From positions 171,802 to 235,801 of the forward strand of contig NZ_JADPCJ010000001.1 in the NCBI RefSeq assembly GCF_015670795.1: DNA of 64,000 nucleotides, in the 5' to 3' direction. The stretch's first letter is position 1. Each line of letters begins with the position of its first letter. The notes below the pieces were generated by a model. It saw only the letters and a program-made list of their open reading frames with translations. It ran no database searches and was not told the origin of the DNA. The translations under genes were made by a program, and so were the position numbers. Source of the DNA: Collinsella aerofaciens. Its GTDB lineage: Bacteria; Actinomycetota; Coriobacteriia; Coriobacteriales; Coriobacteriaceae. Positions 1 through 7,840 of this stretch are shown here, one piece after another.

Positions 1-686
1 TCAAACTCAAGATGCTTCAAAGCATCAAACCAATCGGTATAACGGGCATCAGCGCTGCCCGCTATCGTTTGAGGTGGAACGAGTGTCTGCAATTCAAAGT
101 CTGGTAATAAGTTTCTATTAGCAAACAACTGCTCTTTCCGTGAATACTGAGCTTCAATACTTTTTGCAAAAGGGTGAACAACAAGCACGCGCTTGCCAGA
201 AAGAGCTGCCGTCCACGGATTGCCCTGATTTCGATAAGGCTCAAGGTTTTCTAGATATGAAATGGTGATGCCTTTAGCACAAACCTCTTTCAAAAGCCAT
301 TGCTGCATGAATGAGTCCCAATAGGCCAGGGCATCCAAATCGGCTGCCGATTTGGCCATGAGAAGACCGAAACGCCTGATATGTTCGTCGTCTGCCGGGA
401 AAAAGCCAGGCCCTACCGCCATGCGTTTCTGAACATAGAGAGGAATGGCCTTATCGTATCCTTTGGCAACGCCAAGCGCCCAAGCGGTTGCACGAGCCTC
501 TTGACTACCAAACCGGCCTACCATGATTGGCTTACCAGATAAAATTAAGTTCGAAATAACCGTATTGAAATCGTCGCGATTTAATGCAGACTTTGGCAAA
601 TATTCTTGTTTGCCGGCCTTATATGCAAACCGTCTCACACAATATCGCAACTGCATTGCGCGATATTCGATTTTGCCTTTATTCAT
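1..686 (-). CDS. GT-D-like glycosyltransferase, partial (3' end beyond window)
   Basis: The gene runs off the left edge; about 228 N-terminal residues are visible, read directly from the minus strand. Near residue 53 lies PIMVGRFGSQEA, which resembles the RFG-x-E nucleotide-sugar segment of GT-D (DUF1792-like) glycosyltransferases; around residue 165 comes GKRVLVVHPFAKSIEAQY. Such proteins occur in surface-polysaccharide clusters. The ATG at 684-686 overlaps the stop of the preceding acetyltransferase gene (679-681), so the two are probably translationally coupled; another in-frame ATG lies at 690-692. Base composition is clearly more AT-rich than fnlABC. The family call is by motif only and the sugar is unknown. 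Confidence 0.6.
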   Translation of the reverse strand, partial: MNKGKIEYRAMQLRYCVRRFAYKAGKQEYLPKSALNRDDFNTVISNLILSGKPIMVGRFGSQEARATAWALGVAKGYDKAIPLYVQKRMAVGPGFFPADDEHIRRFGLLMAKSAADLDALAYWDSFMQQWLLKEVCAKGITISYLENLEPYRNQGNPWTAALSGKRVLVVHPFAKSIEAQYSRKEQLFANRNLLPDFELQTLVPPQTIAGSADARYTDWFDALKHLEF

Positions 687-1206
687 GTTCATCGAATCCT
701 GGTCTCATAGAAATCATGCGAGCAGGAACCCCCCCCCAGATTGAATACTCAGGCTCTACATCTTTGGTTACGACGGCACCGGCGGCAATAACGGAATGAT
801 CAGAGACGTGGACACCCTTTAGAATCGTCACTCCACTGCCCATCCACACGTCGTTACCGATAACGACATCCTGGTCGTTATCGGGGAGCTTGTCCTCATC
901 GGTAAGCTCCATCATGGGGCGATCGAGGATGTCGGTGCGGTGATCGCCGGTGATAACGGTAAGGTTGGGTCCGCTCATGACATAGTCGCCGATGTGAATT
1001 TTCGCCCGGGTTGTGAGCAGCGTTGCTCCAGGGCCAAGGTACACGTCATGGCCCATGTAGATATTGCCCGCTCCGGCAATCTCGCTGCGGCGGCCCAGGG
1101 TCACGTTCTTGCCGCAAGCAGCAAAGGAGCGGCGCAACGAGGGCATTAGAAGAAGCTTGTTATAGGCACGTGAGACACCGTCAAGAATCTTATAGACAAG
1201 ACCCAT
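679..1206 (-). CDS. Left-handed beta-helix O-acetyltransferase (hexapeptide family)
   Basis: 175 residues. Hexapeptide repeats (GAGNIYMGHDVYLGPGATLL, IGDYVMSGPNLTVI, IGNDVWMGSGVTIL, HSVIAAGAVVTKDV) form the left-handed beta-helix of CatB/maltose-O-acetyltransferase-type enzymes; the His of TGDHRTD is the likely catalytic base. It ends with the usual WGGVPAR cap. It probably acetylates a sugar of the polysaccharide made by this operon, using acetyl-CoA in the cytoplasm. The ATG at 1204-1206 sits 2 nt after the fnlC stop; a longer reading upstream would lie inside fnlC and has no family similarity. A run of nine G residues (coding strand) falls in the WGGVP codons, a possible slippage site. Confidence 0.85.
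   Translation of the reverse strand: MGLVYKILDGVSRAYNKLLLMPSLRRSFAACGKNVTLGRRSEIAGAGNIYMGHDVYLGPGATLLTTRAKIHIGDYVMSGPNLTVITGDHRTDILDRPMMELTDEDKLPDNDQDVVIGNDVWMGSGVTILKGVHVSDHSVIAAGAVVTKDVEPEYSIWGGVPARMISMRPGFDEHE
729..737 (-). repeat. G9 homopolymer inside the acetyltransferase 3' end
   Basis: Nine consecutive C on the plus strand are nine G in the coding strand of the acetyltransferase, spanning the Trp-Gly-Gly-Val codons about 18 residues before the stop. A gain or loss of one base would change the last residues and the overlap with the downstream gene. Tracts of this length are classical slipped-strand sites in other bacteria; phase variation here is inference. Confidence 0.7.
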
Positions 1207-1208
1207 GG

Positions 1209-2390
1209 CTAAGCCTTCCTCCACACCATCTTGTCCACCACGCCGGTGTAGCTCTGGATGATCTTGACCACCTTGGTGGACACGGTCTCGTCGGCGTAAT
1301 CGGGGACGGGCGCCTCGGGCAGCGACCCCTCCGCGTCGAGCTCGACGGCGGTGTGGACGGCCTGGAGCAGGCCCCGCTCGCTGATGCCGGCCAGCGTGAA
1401 GCAGGCCTTGTCCAGGGCCTCGGGGCGCTCGGTGGAGGTGCGGATGCAAACGGCCGGGAACGGGCGGCCGATACTCGCGAAGAAGCTGGACTCCTCGGGC
1501 AGGGTGCCGGAGTCTGAGACCACGGCGAAGGCGTTCATCTGCAGGCAGTTATAGTCGTGGAAGCCCATAGGTTCGTGCATGCGCACGCGCGGGTCAAGCT
1601 TGAACCCGGTGGCCTCCAGGCGCTTACGGGAGCGCGGGTGGCAGGAGTACAGGATCGGCATGTCGTACTTCTCGGCCAGCGCGTTGATCGCGGTGAACAG
1701 GCTCGTGAAGTTGGCCTCGGTGTCGATGTTCTCCTCGCGGTGGGCGGAGAGCAGCATGTAGCGCTTGGGCTCCAGGCCGAGCTCGGTCAGGACGCCCGAC
1801 GCCTCGATCTTGTCCAGGTTAGCGCGCAGGACCTCTGCCATGGGAGAACCCGTGACGTAGGTGCGCTCCGGGGCGCAGCCGGTGTCCTTGAGGTAGCGGC
1901 GGGCGTGCTCGGAGTAGGCAAGGTTGACGTCGGAGATCACGTCGACGATGCGGCGGTTGGTCTCCTCGGGCAGGCACTCGTCCTTGCAGCGGTTTCCCGC
2001 CTCCATGTGGAAGATGGGGATGTGCAGGCGCTTTGCCGCGATGGCGGACAGGCAGCTGTTGGTGTCGCCCAGGATCAACAGGGCGTCGGGCTGGACCTGG
2101 ACCATGAGCCTGTAGCTCGCGGCGATGATGTTGCCCACGGTCTCGCCCAGGTCGGCGCCCACGGCGTCCAGGTAGACGTCCGGATCGTCCAGCGACAGGT
2201 CGCGGAAGAAGATGCCGTTCAAGGTGTAGTCGTAGTTCTGCCCGGTGTGCGCCAGCAGGCAGTCGAAGTGGCGGCGGCACTTCTTGATGACCTCGGACAG
2301 GCGGATGACCTCGGGGCGCGTGCCCACGATGATCAGGAGCTTCAGGCGGCCGTCATCCTCGAATGCAATATCGGAATAGTCCTTGCCCAT
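1209..2390 (-). CDS. fnlC: UDP-N-acetylglucosamine 2-epimerase-type enzyme, FnlC/CapG (UDP-L-FucNAc pathway)
   Basis: 393 residues, close to the family length. The non-hydrolysing UDP-GlcNAc 2-epimerase fold is shown by IVGTRPEVIRLSEVIKK near the N-terminus, the LGDTNSCLSA segment, the FHMEAGNRC motif and the LSAHREENID and VSDSGTLPEES motifs. With FnlA- and FnlB-like neighbours it most likely performs the last step, C2 epimerisation of UDP-L-PneNAc to UDP-L-FucNAc, as known for CapG/WbjD/FnlC. It starts 4 nt after the fnlB stop, with a GAGGAGG ribosome-binding site inside the fnlB tail. Cytoplasmic. The alternative is a plain WecB making UDP-ManNAc, less likely given the trio. Confidence 0.88.
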   Translation of the reverse strand: MGKDYSDIAFEDDGRLKLLIIVGTRPEVIRLSEVIKKCRRHFDCLLAHTGQNYDYTLNGIFFRDLSLDDPDVYLDAVGADLGETVGNIIAASYRLMVQVQPDALLILGDTNSCLSAIAAKRLHIPIFHMEAGNRCKDECLPEETNRRIVDVISDVNLAYSEHARRYLKDTGCAPERTYVTGSPMAEVLRANLDKIEASGVLTELGLEPKRYMLLSAHREENIDTEANFTSLFTAINALAEKYDMPILYSCHPRSRKRLEATGFKLDPRVRMHEPMGFHDYNCLQMNAFAVVSDSGTLPEESSFFASIGRPFPAVCIRTSTERPEALDKACFTLAGISERGLLQAVHTAVELDAEGSLPEAPVPDYADETVSTKVVKIIQSYTGVVDKMVWRKA

Positions 2391-2394
2391 GCGG

Positions 2395-3612
2395 CTAGAC
2401 CTCCTCGTAGTAGGTGTCGGGGCTCTCGGGGTCGAAAGGCTCGTTGGCCCACATGATCGTCACGAGGTCCTCGGTGTCGGACAGGTTAGTGATGGAGTGC
2501 GTATAGCCGGGGATCATCTCGACCACGCGCATGTCGCTCCCCTTGACGACGTACTCGTCGACGGGGAACGGGTTGCCCTTGGAATCCTCCCCCACCTTCC
2601 TCAGCTTGATGGAGGCGGTGCCGGAGACCACCAGGAACCTCTCCCACTTGCTCATGTGCCAGTGGTTGCCCTTGGTGATGCCGGGCCTCGAGACGTTGAC
2701 GGAGACCTGGCCGCGCTCGGGCGTGCGCAGGAACTCCGTGAACGAGCCGCGTGCGTCCGTGTTGGGCCTGAGGCCGTAGGCGAAGTTGCCCGGCTCGTAG
2801 TAGGACAGGAACGTGCTCCAGAGCTTCTTGGAGAAGGAGCCCTCGGTGAGGTCGGGCACCGAGAGGGACTCGCGGCTGTCTCGGAAGCTGTCGAGCAGGC
2901 AGACGATCTCGCCCAGGGACTTCACGTCGGTGTCGGGGACGTAGCAGAAATCATCACCGTCGACACGCTCGAGCCCGTCGTAGCCGCAGCGGTGCTCCTC
3001 CCCCAGCAGCGTGCCCAGCATCTCGCCGACCAGGTCGTCGATGTAGAGGAGCTCAAGCTCCACCGAGGGGTCGTTCACGGTGTAGGGGCTTCCGTTCGCG
3101 ATGGCGTCGCAGAAGGTCGCCACGGCGGAGTTGTAGCGCGGTCGGCACCACTTGCCGTAGAGGTTGGGGAAGCGGTAGATGAGCACGGGGGCGCCGGTGC
3201 GATCCGAGTACTCGCGGAACAGCCCCTCCCCCGCGAGCTTGGACTCGCCGTAGACCGAGCCCTCGAAGCGGCCCGAGAGGCTCGCCTGCGCGGAGCTGGA
3301 GAGCATGACGGGGCACCTGTTGCCGTGGCGCTCGAGGGCGTCGAGCAGCGTCGAGGCGAACCCGAAATTGCCCTCCATGAACTCGGATTGCTCCTTTGGG
3401 CGGTTGACGCCGGCCAGGTTGAAGACGAAGTCCGCGCGCGAGCAGTAGTCCTCCAGCTCCTCCTGGGTCGAGTCGATGTCGTACTCCATGACCTCGAGGG
3501 GCAGCAGGCCCGCAAATCTCTCGCGGCGGTCCTTGCCGTCGCGTATGTTCTTCAGCGCGCAGCAGAGGTTCCTGCCCACGAAGCCCCTGGCGCCAGTGAC
3601 GAGGACGCGCAC
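2395..3612 (-). CDS. fnlB: FnlB/CapF: C4-reductase (SDR) plus cupin C3-epimerase
   Basis: 405 residues in two domains. The N-terminal half is a short-chain dehydrogenase with VTGARGFVGRNL for NAD(P) binding and a YGESK segment containing the catalytic Tyr-x-x-x-Lys. The C-terminal part (about residue 275 onward) is an RmlC-like cupin with GNHWHMSKWERFLVV and HSITNLSDTEDLV. This architecture is that of CapF/WbjC/FnlB, which epimerises and then reduces the 4-keto intermediate made by FnlA. It lies 1 nt downstream of fnlA and 4 nt upstream of fnlC, and is strongly GC-biased like them. Cytoplasmic. Confidence 0.9.
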   Translation of the reverse strand: MRVLVTGARGFVGRNLCCALKNIRDGKDRRERFAGLLPLEVMEYDIDSTQEELEDYCSRADFVFNLAGVNRPKEQSEFMEGNFGFASTLLDALERHGNRCPVMLSSSAQASLSGRFEGSVYGESKLAGEGLFREYSDRTGAPVLIYRFPNLYGKWCRPRYNSAVATFCDAIANGSPYTVNDPSVELELLYIDDLVGEMLGTLLGEEHRCGYDGLERVDGDDFCYVPDTDVKSLGEIVCLLDSFRDSRESLSVPDLTEGSFSKKLWSTFLSYYEPGNFAYGLRPNTDARGSFTEFLRTPERGQVSVNVSRPGITKGNHWHMSKWERFLVVSGTASIKLRKVGEDSKGNPFPVDEYVVKGSDMRVVEMIPGYTHSITNLSDTEDLVTIMWANEPFDPESPDTYYEEV

Positions 3613-3613
3613 C

Positions 3614-4672
3614 CTACTGCACCGCCTCGTGCTCGCGGCCCTCCAGGGCCAACTGCACGTACTCGGCGGTCTTGATCTTGGCGATGGTGCCCTCCACGTC
3701 GAGCCTCTCGGTGTTGTGGGAGGTGTAGGACTCGTCTGCCTGGGTCTCCACCTCGCCGTCCACGACGAACTTGTCGTAGTTCAGGTCGCGCGAGTCGCAG
3801 GCCACGCGGTAGTAGCCGCCCATGTCCTCGGCGCGCAGGCGCTCCTCGCGGGTCATGAGGGTCTCGAACAGCTTCTCGCCGTGGCGGGTGCCGATCACCT
3901 GGGTGCCGACGCGGCCGAAGACCTCCTGGACGGCCTCGGCGAGGTCGCCGATGGTCGAGGCCGGCGCCTTCTGGATGAACAGGTCGCCGGGGTTGGCGTG
4001 CTCGAAGGCGAACTGCACCAGGTCCACCGCCTCGTCCAGGTTCATGAGGAAGCGGGTCATGTTGGGGTCGGTGACCGTCAGCGGCTCGCCCTTCCTGATG
4101 CGGTCGATGAAGAGGGGAATGACCGAGCCGCGCGAGCACATGACGTTGCCGTAGCGGGTGCAGCAGATGGTGGTGCGGCCGGCGCCGTTGCGGGCGTTGG
4201 CGTAGATGATGGACTCCATCATGGCCTTGGACTTGCCCATGGCGTTGATGGGGTATGCGGCCTTGTCCGTGGACAGGCACACGACGCGGTCGACGCCCTC
4301 GTCGATGGCTGCGTGGAGCACGTTGTCCGTGCCGATGACGTTGGTGCGGACGGCCTCCATGGGGAAGAACTCGCAGGAGGGCACCTGCTTGAGTGCGGCG
4401 GCGTGGAAGATGTAGTCCACGCCGTGCATGGCGTCGCGCACGCTCTGGGCGTTGCGGACGTCGCCGATGAAGAATCGCACCTTGGAGGCGAGTTCGGGCG
4501 ACCTCTCCTGCAGGCGGTGGCGCATGTCGTCCTGCTTCTTCTCGTCGCGCGAGAAGATGCGGATCTCGGCCAGGTCGGTGTTCATGAAGTGCTTGAGCAC
4601 GGTGTTGCCGAACGAGCCGGTGCCGCCCGTGATCATGAGGGTCTTGTCTTTAAAGGTGGTCGAATCGTTCAT
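3614..4672 (-). CDS. fnlA: FnlA/CapE: UDP-GlcNAc 4,6-dehydratase/5-epimerase
   Basis: 352 residues, matching CapE/FlaA1-type dehydratases (Polysacc_synt_2). ITGGTGSFGNTVL is the Rossmann dinucleotide motif and CLSTDKAAYPINAMGKSKA carries the atypical active-site region of this inverting family. It converts UDP-GlcNAc to the 4-keto-6-deoxy-L-hexosulose that FnlB and FnlC turn into UDP-L-FucNAc. It begins directly after the WecG-like gene (stop and start codons abut at 4672/4673), so one transcript is expected. The alternative is PseB-like dehydratase, but there are no pseudaminic acid genes nearby. Confidence 0.9.
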   Translation of the reverse strand: MNDSTTFKDKTLMITGGTGSFGNTVLKHFMNTDLAEIRIFSRDEKKQDDMRHRLQERSPELASKVRFFIGDVRNAQSVRDAMHGVDYIFHAAALKQVPSCEFFPMEAVRTNVIGTDNVLHAAIDEGVDRVVCLSTDKAAYPINAMGKSKAMMESIIYANARNGAGRTTICCTRYGNVMCSRGSVIPLFIDRIRKGEPLTVTDPNMTRFLMNLDEAVDLVQFAFEHANPGDLFIQKAPASTIGDLAEAVQEVFGRVGTQVIGTRHGEKLFETLMTREERLRAEDMGGYYRVACDSRDLNYDKFVVDGEVETQADESYTSHNTERLDVEGTIAKIKTAEYVQLALEGREHEAVQ

Positions 4673-5449
4673 CTATTTGCCTTCCTTACGTTTGGCTTTT
4701 GTAAACTGGTAAAAGAGAAATTTCGTATTAGTTACGAGGTAACGTTTGAAGAGTCGCTTCGGCTCCTGCATCAATCGATAGAGCCACTCAAGACTCAGGT
4801 TTTGCATCCACATCGGCGCCTCTGGCACCACGCCAGCGAGAACGTTGAACGCGCCACCGACGCCAATCATCAAAGGTTGGGGGCCGCCTTTAAGCTCATG
4901 CATGAGGACTTCCTGACGGGGTGCACCCAACGCGATCCATGCGAAGTCCGCACCTGATTCTGCGATGTGTCGGGATAGCTCTCGTTTCTCTCCATCGGAG
5001 AGCGGACGGAAGGCCGAAGGCTCCATGCCGGCGATTTTCAATCCCGGATATTCCTCTTGAAGTGAATCTTTGAGAGCCTCGAGGTTCTTCTGCTCGTTGC
5101 CGTAAAAGTAGTGGCTCCATCCTTGCTGCGCGGAAATGCTGAATATCTCTCGCATCAGATCGGGACCGGTCACACGCCCCATTGACTCGATTGTTTTGCA
5201 TCCGATAACAGATAAAGGTTTGCCGTCGGGAACGGACATGAGGGATTCGGCTTGGCAGACCCAATAGGAGGGGTCGTCATGAGCCATAACCGAGGTATGA
5301 GCATTTGAAACGCAAATATATTCGCCATGTAACTCATCTATATGACGAGTAAGAAACTCGACACACTCAGACATATTGGTTCCCGTGATCGGAACATCGA
5401 TTACGGGAACGCGCTTGAGTTCAGCGAATCTTGAATAGTCTTGGAGCAT
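4673..5449 (-). CDS. WecG/TagA/CpsF-family glycosyltransferase
   Basis: 258 residues. Family marks are CVSNAHTSVMAHDDP near residue 45, IALGAPRQEVLMHEL near residue 165 and a terminal LSLEWLYRLMQEPKRLFKRY membrane-association segment. Members transfer an N-acetyl-hexosamine, such as ManNAc or ManNAcA, onto an undecaprenyl-PP-linked first sugar, so this is the likely second step after the sugar-phosphate transferase encoded just upstream. The ATG at 5447-5449 shares one base with that gene's TAA. A longer reading frame extends upstream but would lie inside the neighbour and lacks similarity. It is more AT-rich than fnlABC, suggesting a mosaic cluster. Confidence 0.88.
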   Translation of the reverse strand: MLQDYSRFAELKRVPVIDVPITGTNMSECVEFLTRHIDELHGEYICVSNAHTSVMAHDDPSYWVCQAESLMSVPDGKPLSVIGCKTIESMGRVTGPDLMREIFSISAQQGWSHYFYGNEQKNLEALKDSLQEEYPGLKIAGMEPSAFRPLSDGEKRELSRHIAESGADFAWIALGAPRQEVLMHELKGGPQPLMIGVGGAFNVLAGVVPEAPMWMQNLSLEWLYRLMQEPKRLFKRYLVTNTKFLFYQFTKAKRKEGK

Positions 5450-6162
5450 TAGCACGCACCCTTGCCGGTGATGACCTCGATCACCGTGAGGATGACGATC
5501 TTGAGGTCCGTAACGGGTCCGCGCTTGGCGATGTACTCCAAGTCTCGGCGGACCATGCCGTCGAACCCGGTCGAGTTGCGCTCCGTAACCTGCCACCAGC
5601 CGGTGATGCCGGGCTTCACGGCCAGGCGCTGCAGGTCGTACTCGGTGTACTCCGCGACCTCATTCGGCAACGGCGGGCGTGGGCCGACAACGGACATCTG
5701 GCCCAGGAACACGTTGACGAACTGCGGGAACTCGTCGATGGAGTGCTTGCGGATGAACTTGCCTATCTTCGTGACGCGGGGGTCCTCCCTCATCTTGAAC
5801 ATGGCGCCGGCAATCTCGTTCTGTTCCTTGAGCTCAGCGAGGCGCTCGTCGGCATCTTTGTACATGCTGCGGAACTTCCACATGCGGAAGGTGGACAGGC
5901 TGCCGTCGCGGTGGGTCTGGCCCATGCGAATCTGGCTGTAGAAGGGGTTGCCCTCGCTCTCCAGGCGGATGGCCGCGGCCAAAATCAGGCTCGGAATGGC
6001 GATGACAGCCAACACGCAGCCGCTGAACACGATGTCGAACGTGCGTTTAACGGCCCGGTAGCCCAGACGCGTGCGGTCCCAGTCCTTCACGGCCTCCATG
6101 GCCTTGTAGCGAACGGTCACCTCGCCGCCACTCATGGCCTGGGCAACAAGCGCGGCCCCCAC
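5449..6162 (-). CDS. Undecaprenyl-phosphate sugar-phosphate transferase (bacterial sugar transferase family)
   Basis: 237 residues from a GTG at 6160-6162; an ATG at 6133-6135 is an alternative, and neither has a strong ribosome-binding site. A single hydrophobic segment (residues ~43-66) is followed by the PF02397 catalytic domain with MWKFRSMYKDAD, IGKFIRKHSIDEFPQFVNV, GQMSVVGPRPPLPNE and KPGITGWWQVTERN. It starts polysaccharide repeat-unit assembly by moving a sugar-1-phosphate onto undecaprenyl phosphate at the inner membrane face. It lacks the large N-terminal polytopic half of WcaJ/WbaP, so it is the short form. Substrate sugar not readable. Confidence 0.9.
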   Translation of the reverse strand: MGAALVAQAMSGGEVTVRYKAMEAVKDWDRTRLGYRAVKRTFDIVFSGCVLAVIAIPSLILAAAIRLESEGNPFYSQIRMGQTHRDGSLSTFRMWKFRSMYKDADERLAELKEQNEIAGAMFKMREDPRVTKIGKFIRKHSIDEFPQFVNVFLGQMSVVGPRPPLPNEVAEYTEYDLQRLAVKPGITGWWQVTERNSTGFDGMVRRDLEYIAKRGPVTDLKIVILTVIEVITGKGAC

Positions 6163-6173
6163 CGGCGCTTCTG

Positions 6174-6185
6174 CTGAATATTCAG
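6174..6185. repeat. 12-bp perfect palindrome upstream of the sugar transferase
   Basis: CTGAATATTCAG is a perfect palindrome in the gap between loaP and the sugar transferase gene. It could be a protein-binding site or part of the leader structure; no function can be assigned. Confidence 0.4.
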
Positions 6186-6244
6186 TTTAATCTGACGGTA
6201 TTTCCTTCAAACCTACGTCCCGCCCCCGAGGATCCTCCCTGTTC

Positions 6245-6271
6245 CGTTTAGCTGTCGCCAACAGCTAAACG
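6245..6271 (-). promoter_or_regulatory. 11-bp perfect hairpin over the loaP stop codon; candidate LoaP RNA target
   Basis: CGTTTAGCTGT and ACAGCTAAACG flank a 5-nt loop. The loaP stop codon (6265-6267) lies within the stem. No U-tract follows on the minus strand, so it is not a normal terminator. LoaP is known to bind an RNA hairpin in the leader of the operon it antiterminates, so a hairpin between loaP and the first biosynthetic gene is a natural candidate. That role is inferred. Confidence 0.5.
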
Positions 6272-6810
6272 ATCGCCTTTTTAAGGTTTCGCATTACGCG
6301 CTGCTCGGCCGAAAGCACCGCGAGACCAACGCGCGTAGTTACGCGACGGCCGCACAGGTTGAGCTCCAAATAAGCAGTGCTCTTGCGTCTATTAATGGTT
6401 TTGACAAGGCCTTCGTGGCCCAGCAACGGACCTGCCGTAACTACGACCTGGTCGCCGTCTTTTAGGGCCTCGCTCATGGGCACTACGCGGTCTCCCCTAT
6501 GCGTAAAGCCGCCAATAAGCTGGACCTCTTCTTTTGCCAGCGGCACAAACTGACCGTCCTGGGATAACACCCGGGCAAAGTCGTCCATGCGTAGCAGGTA
6601 CTGTTGCACGGTACGGGGATCTGCCGTATCGCAGATAAGATAACCGGGAAAGAGCGGCTTGGTCGTATTGACCCATTCGCCGTGTACCTTGATCTCGGTC
6701 TGAAATTGGGGATAAAAGAGCTCCTGCATGACGCCAGCCGGCACCATATGCTCTATGCGCTCGCGCATTATGTCTTCGCGACCGTTAATGACCTGAATCA
6801 CATACCACAC
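6265..6810 (-). CDS. loaP: LoaP-like NusG-family antiterminator
   Basis: 181 residues. The N-terminal NGN domain opens with MWYVIQVINGRED, the classic NusG start; LFPGYLICD is the conserved NGN core; the C-terminal KOW domain holds LKDGDQVVVTAGPLLGHEGLV. I chose the GTG at 6808-6810 because it gives the family N-terminus and has an AAGGGGG site 8 nt upstream; GTG codons at 6816 and 6819 are also in frame. It stands first in the polysaccharide operon, as LoaP, RfaH and UpxY paralogues do, and should let RNA polymerase read through terminators in this long operon. LoaP is preferred over RfaH because of the Gram-positive context. Confidence 0.82.
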   Translation of the reverse strand: MWYVIQVINGREDIMRERIEHMVPAGVMQELFYPQFQTEIKVHGEWVNTTKPLFPGYLICDTADPRTVQQYLLRMDDFARVLSQDGQFVPLAKEEVQLIGGFTHRGDRVVPMSEALKDGDQVVVTAGPLLGHEGLVKTINRRKSTAYLELNLCGRRVTTRVGLAVLSAEQRVMRNLKKAIV

Positions 6811-7603
6811 GAGCACCACCCCCTTGCTGTCTTACGTGTGGCTCACGGGGTTTGGGTATGGCTACGCCAGGGCGCTTGTGCGCGAAGGCGCTCCATATTC
6901 AAACCCTGAGCCCAGTTAGACAAGCACGTGGCTCTGCCCCACCGTGAACGGTATGTATAAGTGCAGTGGCTAGAGTCGCGAACGTGTATCGCAAAAATGA
7001 ACGCGACTCCAGCTGGCTGCGCGCGATCCAGTCAAGCGGGAACAAAACTGGACCACGCGCAAACAGCTGTAGGACTGCTGCGATTTGTCATGAAATGCCG
7101 AATCGAATGAACTTGCACATAGACAAGAACAAAATCATTCAATGCGATACGCATGACGACGCTATTGGGGCTCGTGGTTTTTCTGGCACCGCCGTTACGG
7201 CCGGATGCTGATCGACCCTGCGCTTTGCGGCTTACTGGAGCCGTGGGCACAGTTGAACCCATGTAACGATAGATATCCTAGCACAAGGCAACTAGAAACC
7301 GATTTAGGCCGTGCGCGGCAACATATCGTACATTTGCAGTGCTAAAGGGGGTTATTTTGCAAACTTGTTCACATTGACGCAGGTTTATGCGGGTGTAGTT
7401 GTTGGCACGCACCGCCCGAGCCACAACGCTGACGGCGGGAAATGCAATAAGGAATTATGCTGGGTTAACAAACTATGTACAGAAGTGGGAAATAAATTGC
7501 GCAACTTTTTTGGGTGTGGGTGCTGGTGTGGAGTCACTTTGGTTTGCGCGGTGGCTGCATATGAAAAAAAGCCTCCAGTTTCCCGGAGGCTTTGCATTCA
7601 CGG
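6811..7603. other. Long non-coding region upstream of loaP
   Basis: About 790 bases with no convincing gene on either strand. The loaP-proximal part (6840-6912) folds into a long imperfect hairpin: GGCTCA..GGGTTTG..TATGG at 6840-6861 against its complement at 6893-6912. An 8-bp inverted repeat GAGTCGCG/CGCGACTC sits at 6973-6980/7002-7009, and TATACA on the minus strand near 6950-6960 could be a -10 box. The remainder (7010-7560) is AT-richer and shows no structure I can name, apart from the tRNA terminator at its right end. A structured leader for loaP is plausible. Confidence 0.5.
7564..7590 (-). terminator. Intrinsic terminator of tRNA-Ala
   Basis: GCCTCC (7571-7576) pairs with GGAGGC (7585-7590). 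On the minus strand it is followed by seven T (7564-7570), immediately downstream of the tRNA. Confidence 0.85.
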
Positions 7604-7679
7604 TGGTGGAGACGAGGGGAATCGAACCCCTGACCTCTTGACTGCCAGTCAAGCGCTCTCCCAGCTGAGCTACGCCCCC
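7604..7679 (-). tRNA. tRNA-Ala (anticodon GGC)
   Basis: 76 nt including an encoded CCA. The acceptor stem GGGGGCG pairs with CGTCTCC (two G-U pairs); the anticodon stem CTTGA/TCAAG encloses the loop CTGGCAG, giving anticodon GGC, which reads GCC/GCU alanine codons. The T arm contains GGTTCGATTCC. The tRNA stands alone, with its own terminator downstream. Confidence 0.95.
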
Positions 7680-7751
7680 GTGACGAGGAGATACTATAGG
7701 GGAAGATTCTTAGTTGTGCAAGATGTTTTTTGGGTTGATCTTCTTACTTAC

Positions 7752-7826
7752 GGGTTTTATCGGGACGGTGGCTAAAAATAATCACTCTACGAGCGATTAT
7801 TTTTAGCCACCGTCCCGATAAAACCC
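7752..7826. repeat. 32-bp perfect inverted repeat downstream of thiN
   Basis: Two perfect 32-bp arms (7752-7783 and 7795-7826) flank an 11-nt loop. The arms contain GGGTTTTATCGGGACGGTGG followed by CTAAAAATAATC. It lies 14 bp after the thiN stop. It could terminate thiN transcription on the minus strand, but its length and perfection look more like a mobile palindromic (REP/MITE-like) element. Confidence 0.85.
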
Positions 7827-7840
7827 TGATGCGATGGCCT

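Noticed and set aside
1207..1449. N-terminal extension of the acetyltransferase frame into fnlC
   Set aside because: Arg/His-rich antisense-like sequence inside another gene; the ATG at 1204-1206 gives the family N-terminus.
1557..2456. Long plus-strand frame opposite fnlC
   Set aside because: Val/Ala/Gly/His-rich composition typical of the antisense of a GC-rich gene; no motifs.
7032..7262. 76-codon minus-strand frame between loaP and tRNA-Ala
   Set aside because: No ribosome-binding site, no family similarity, ordinary composition for non-coding DNA.
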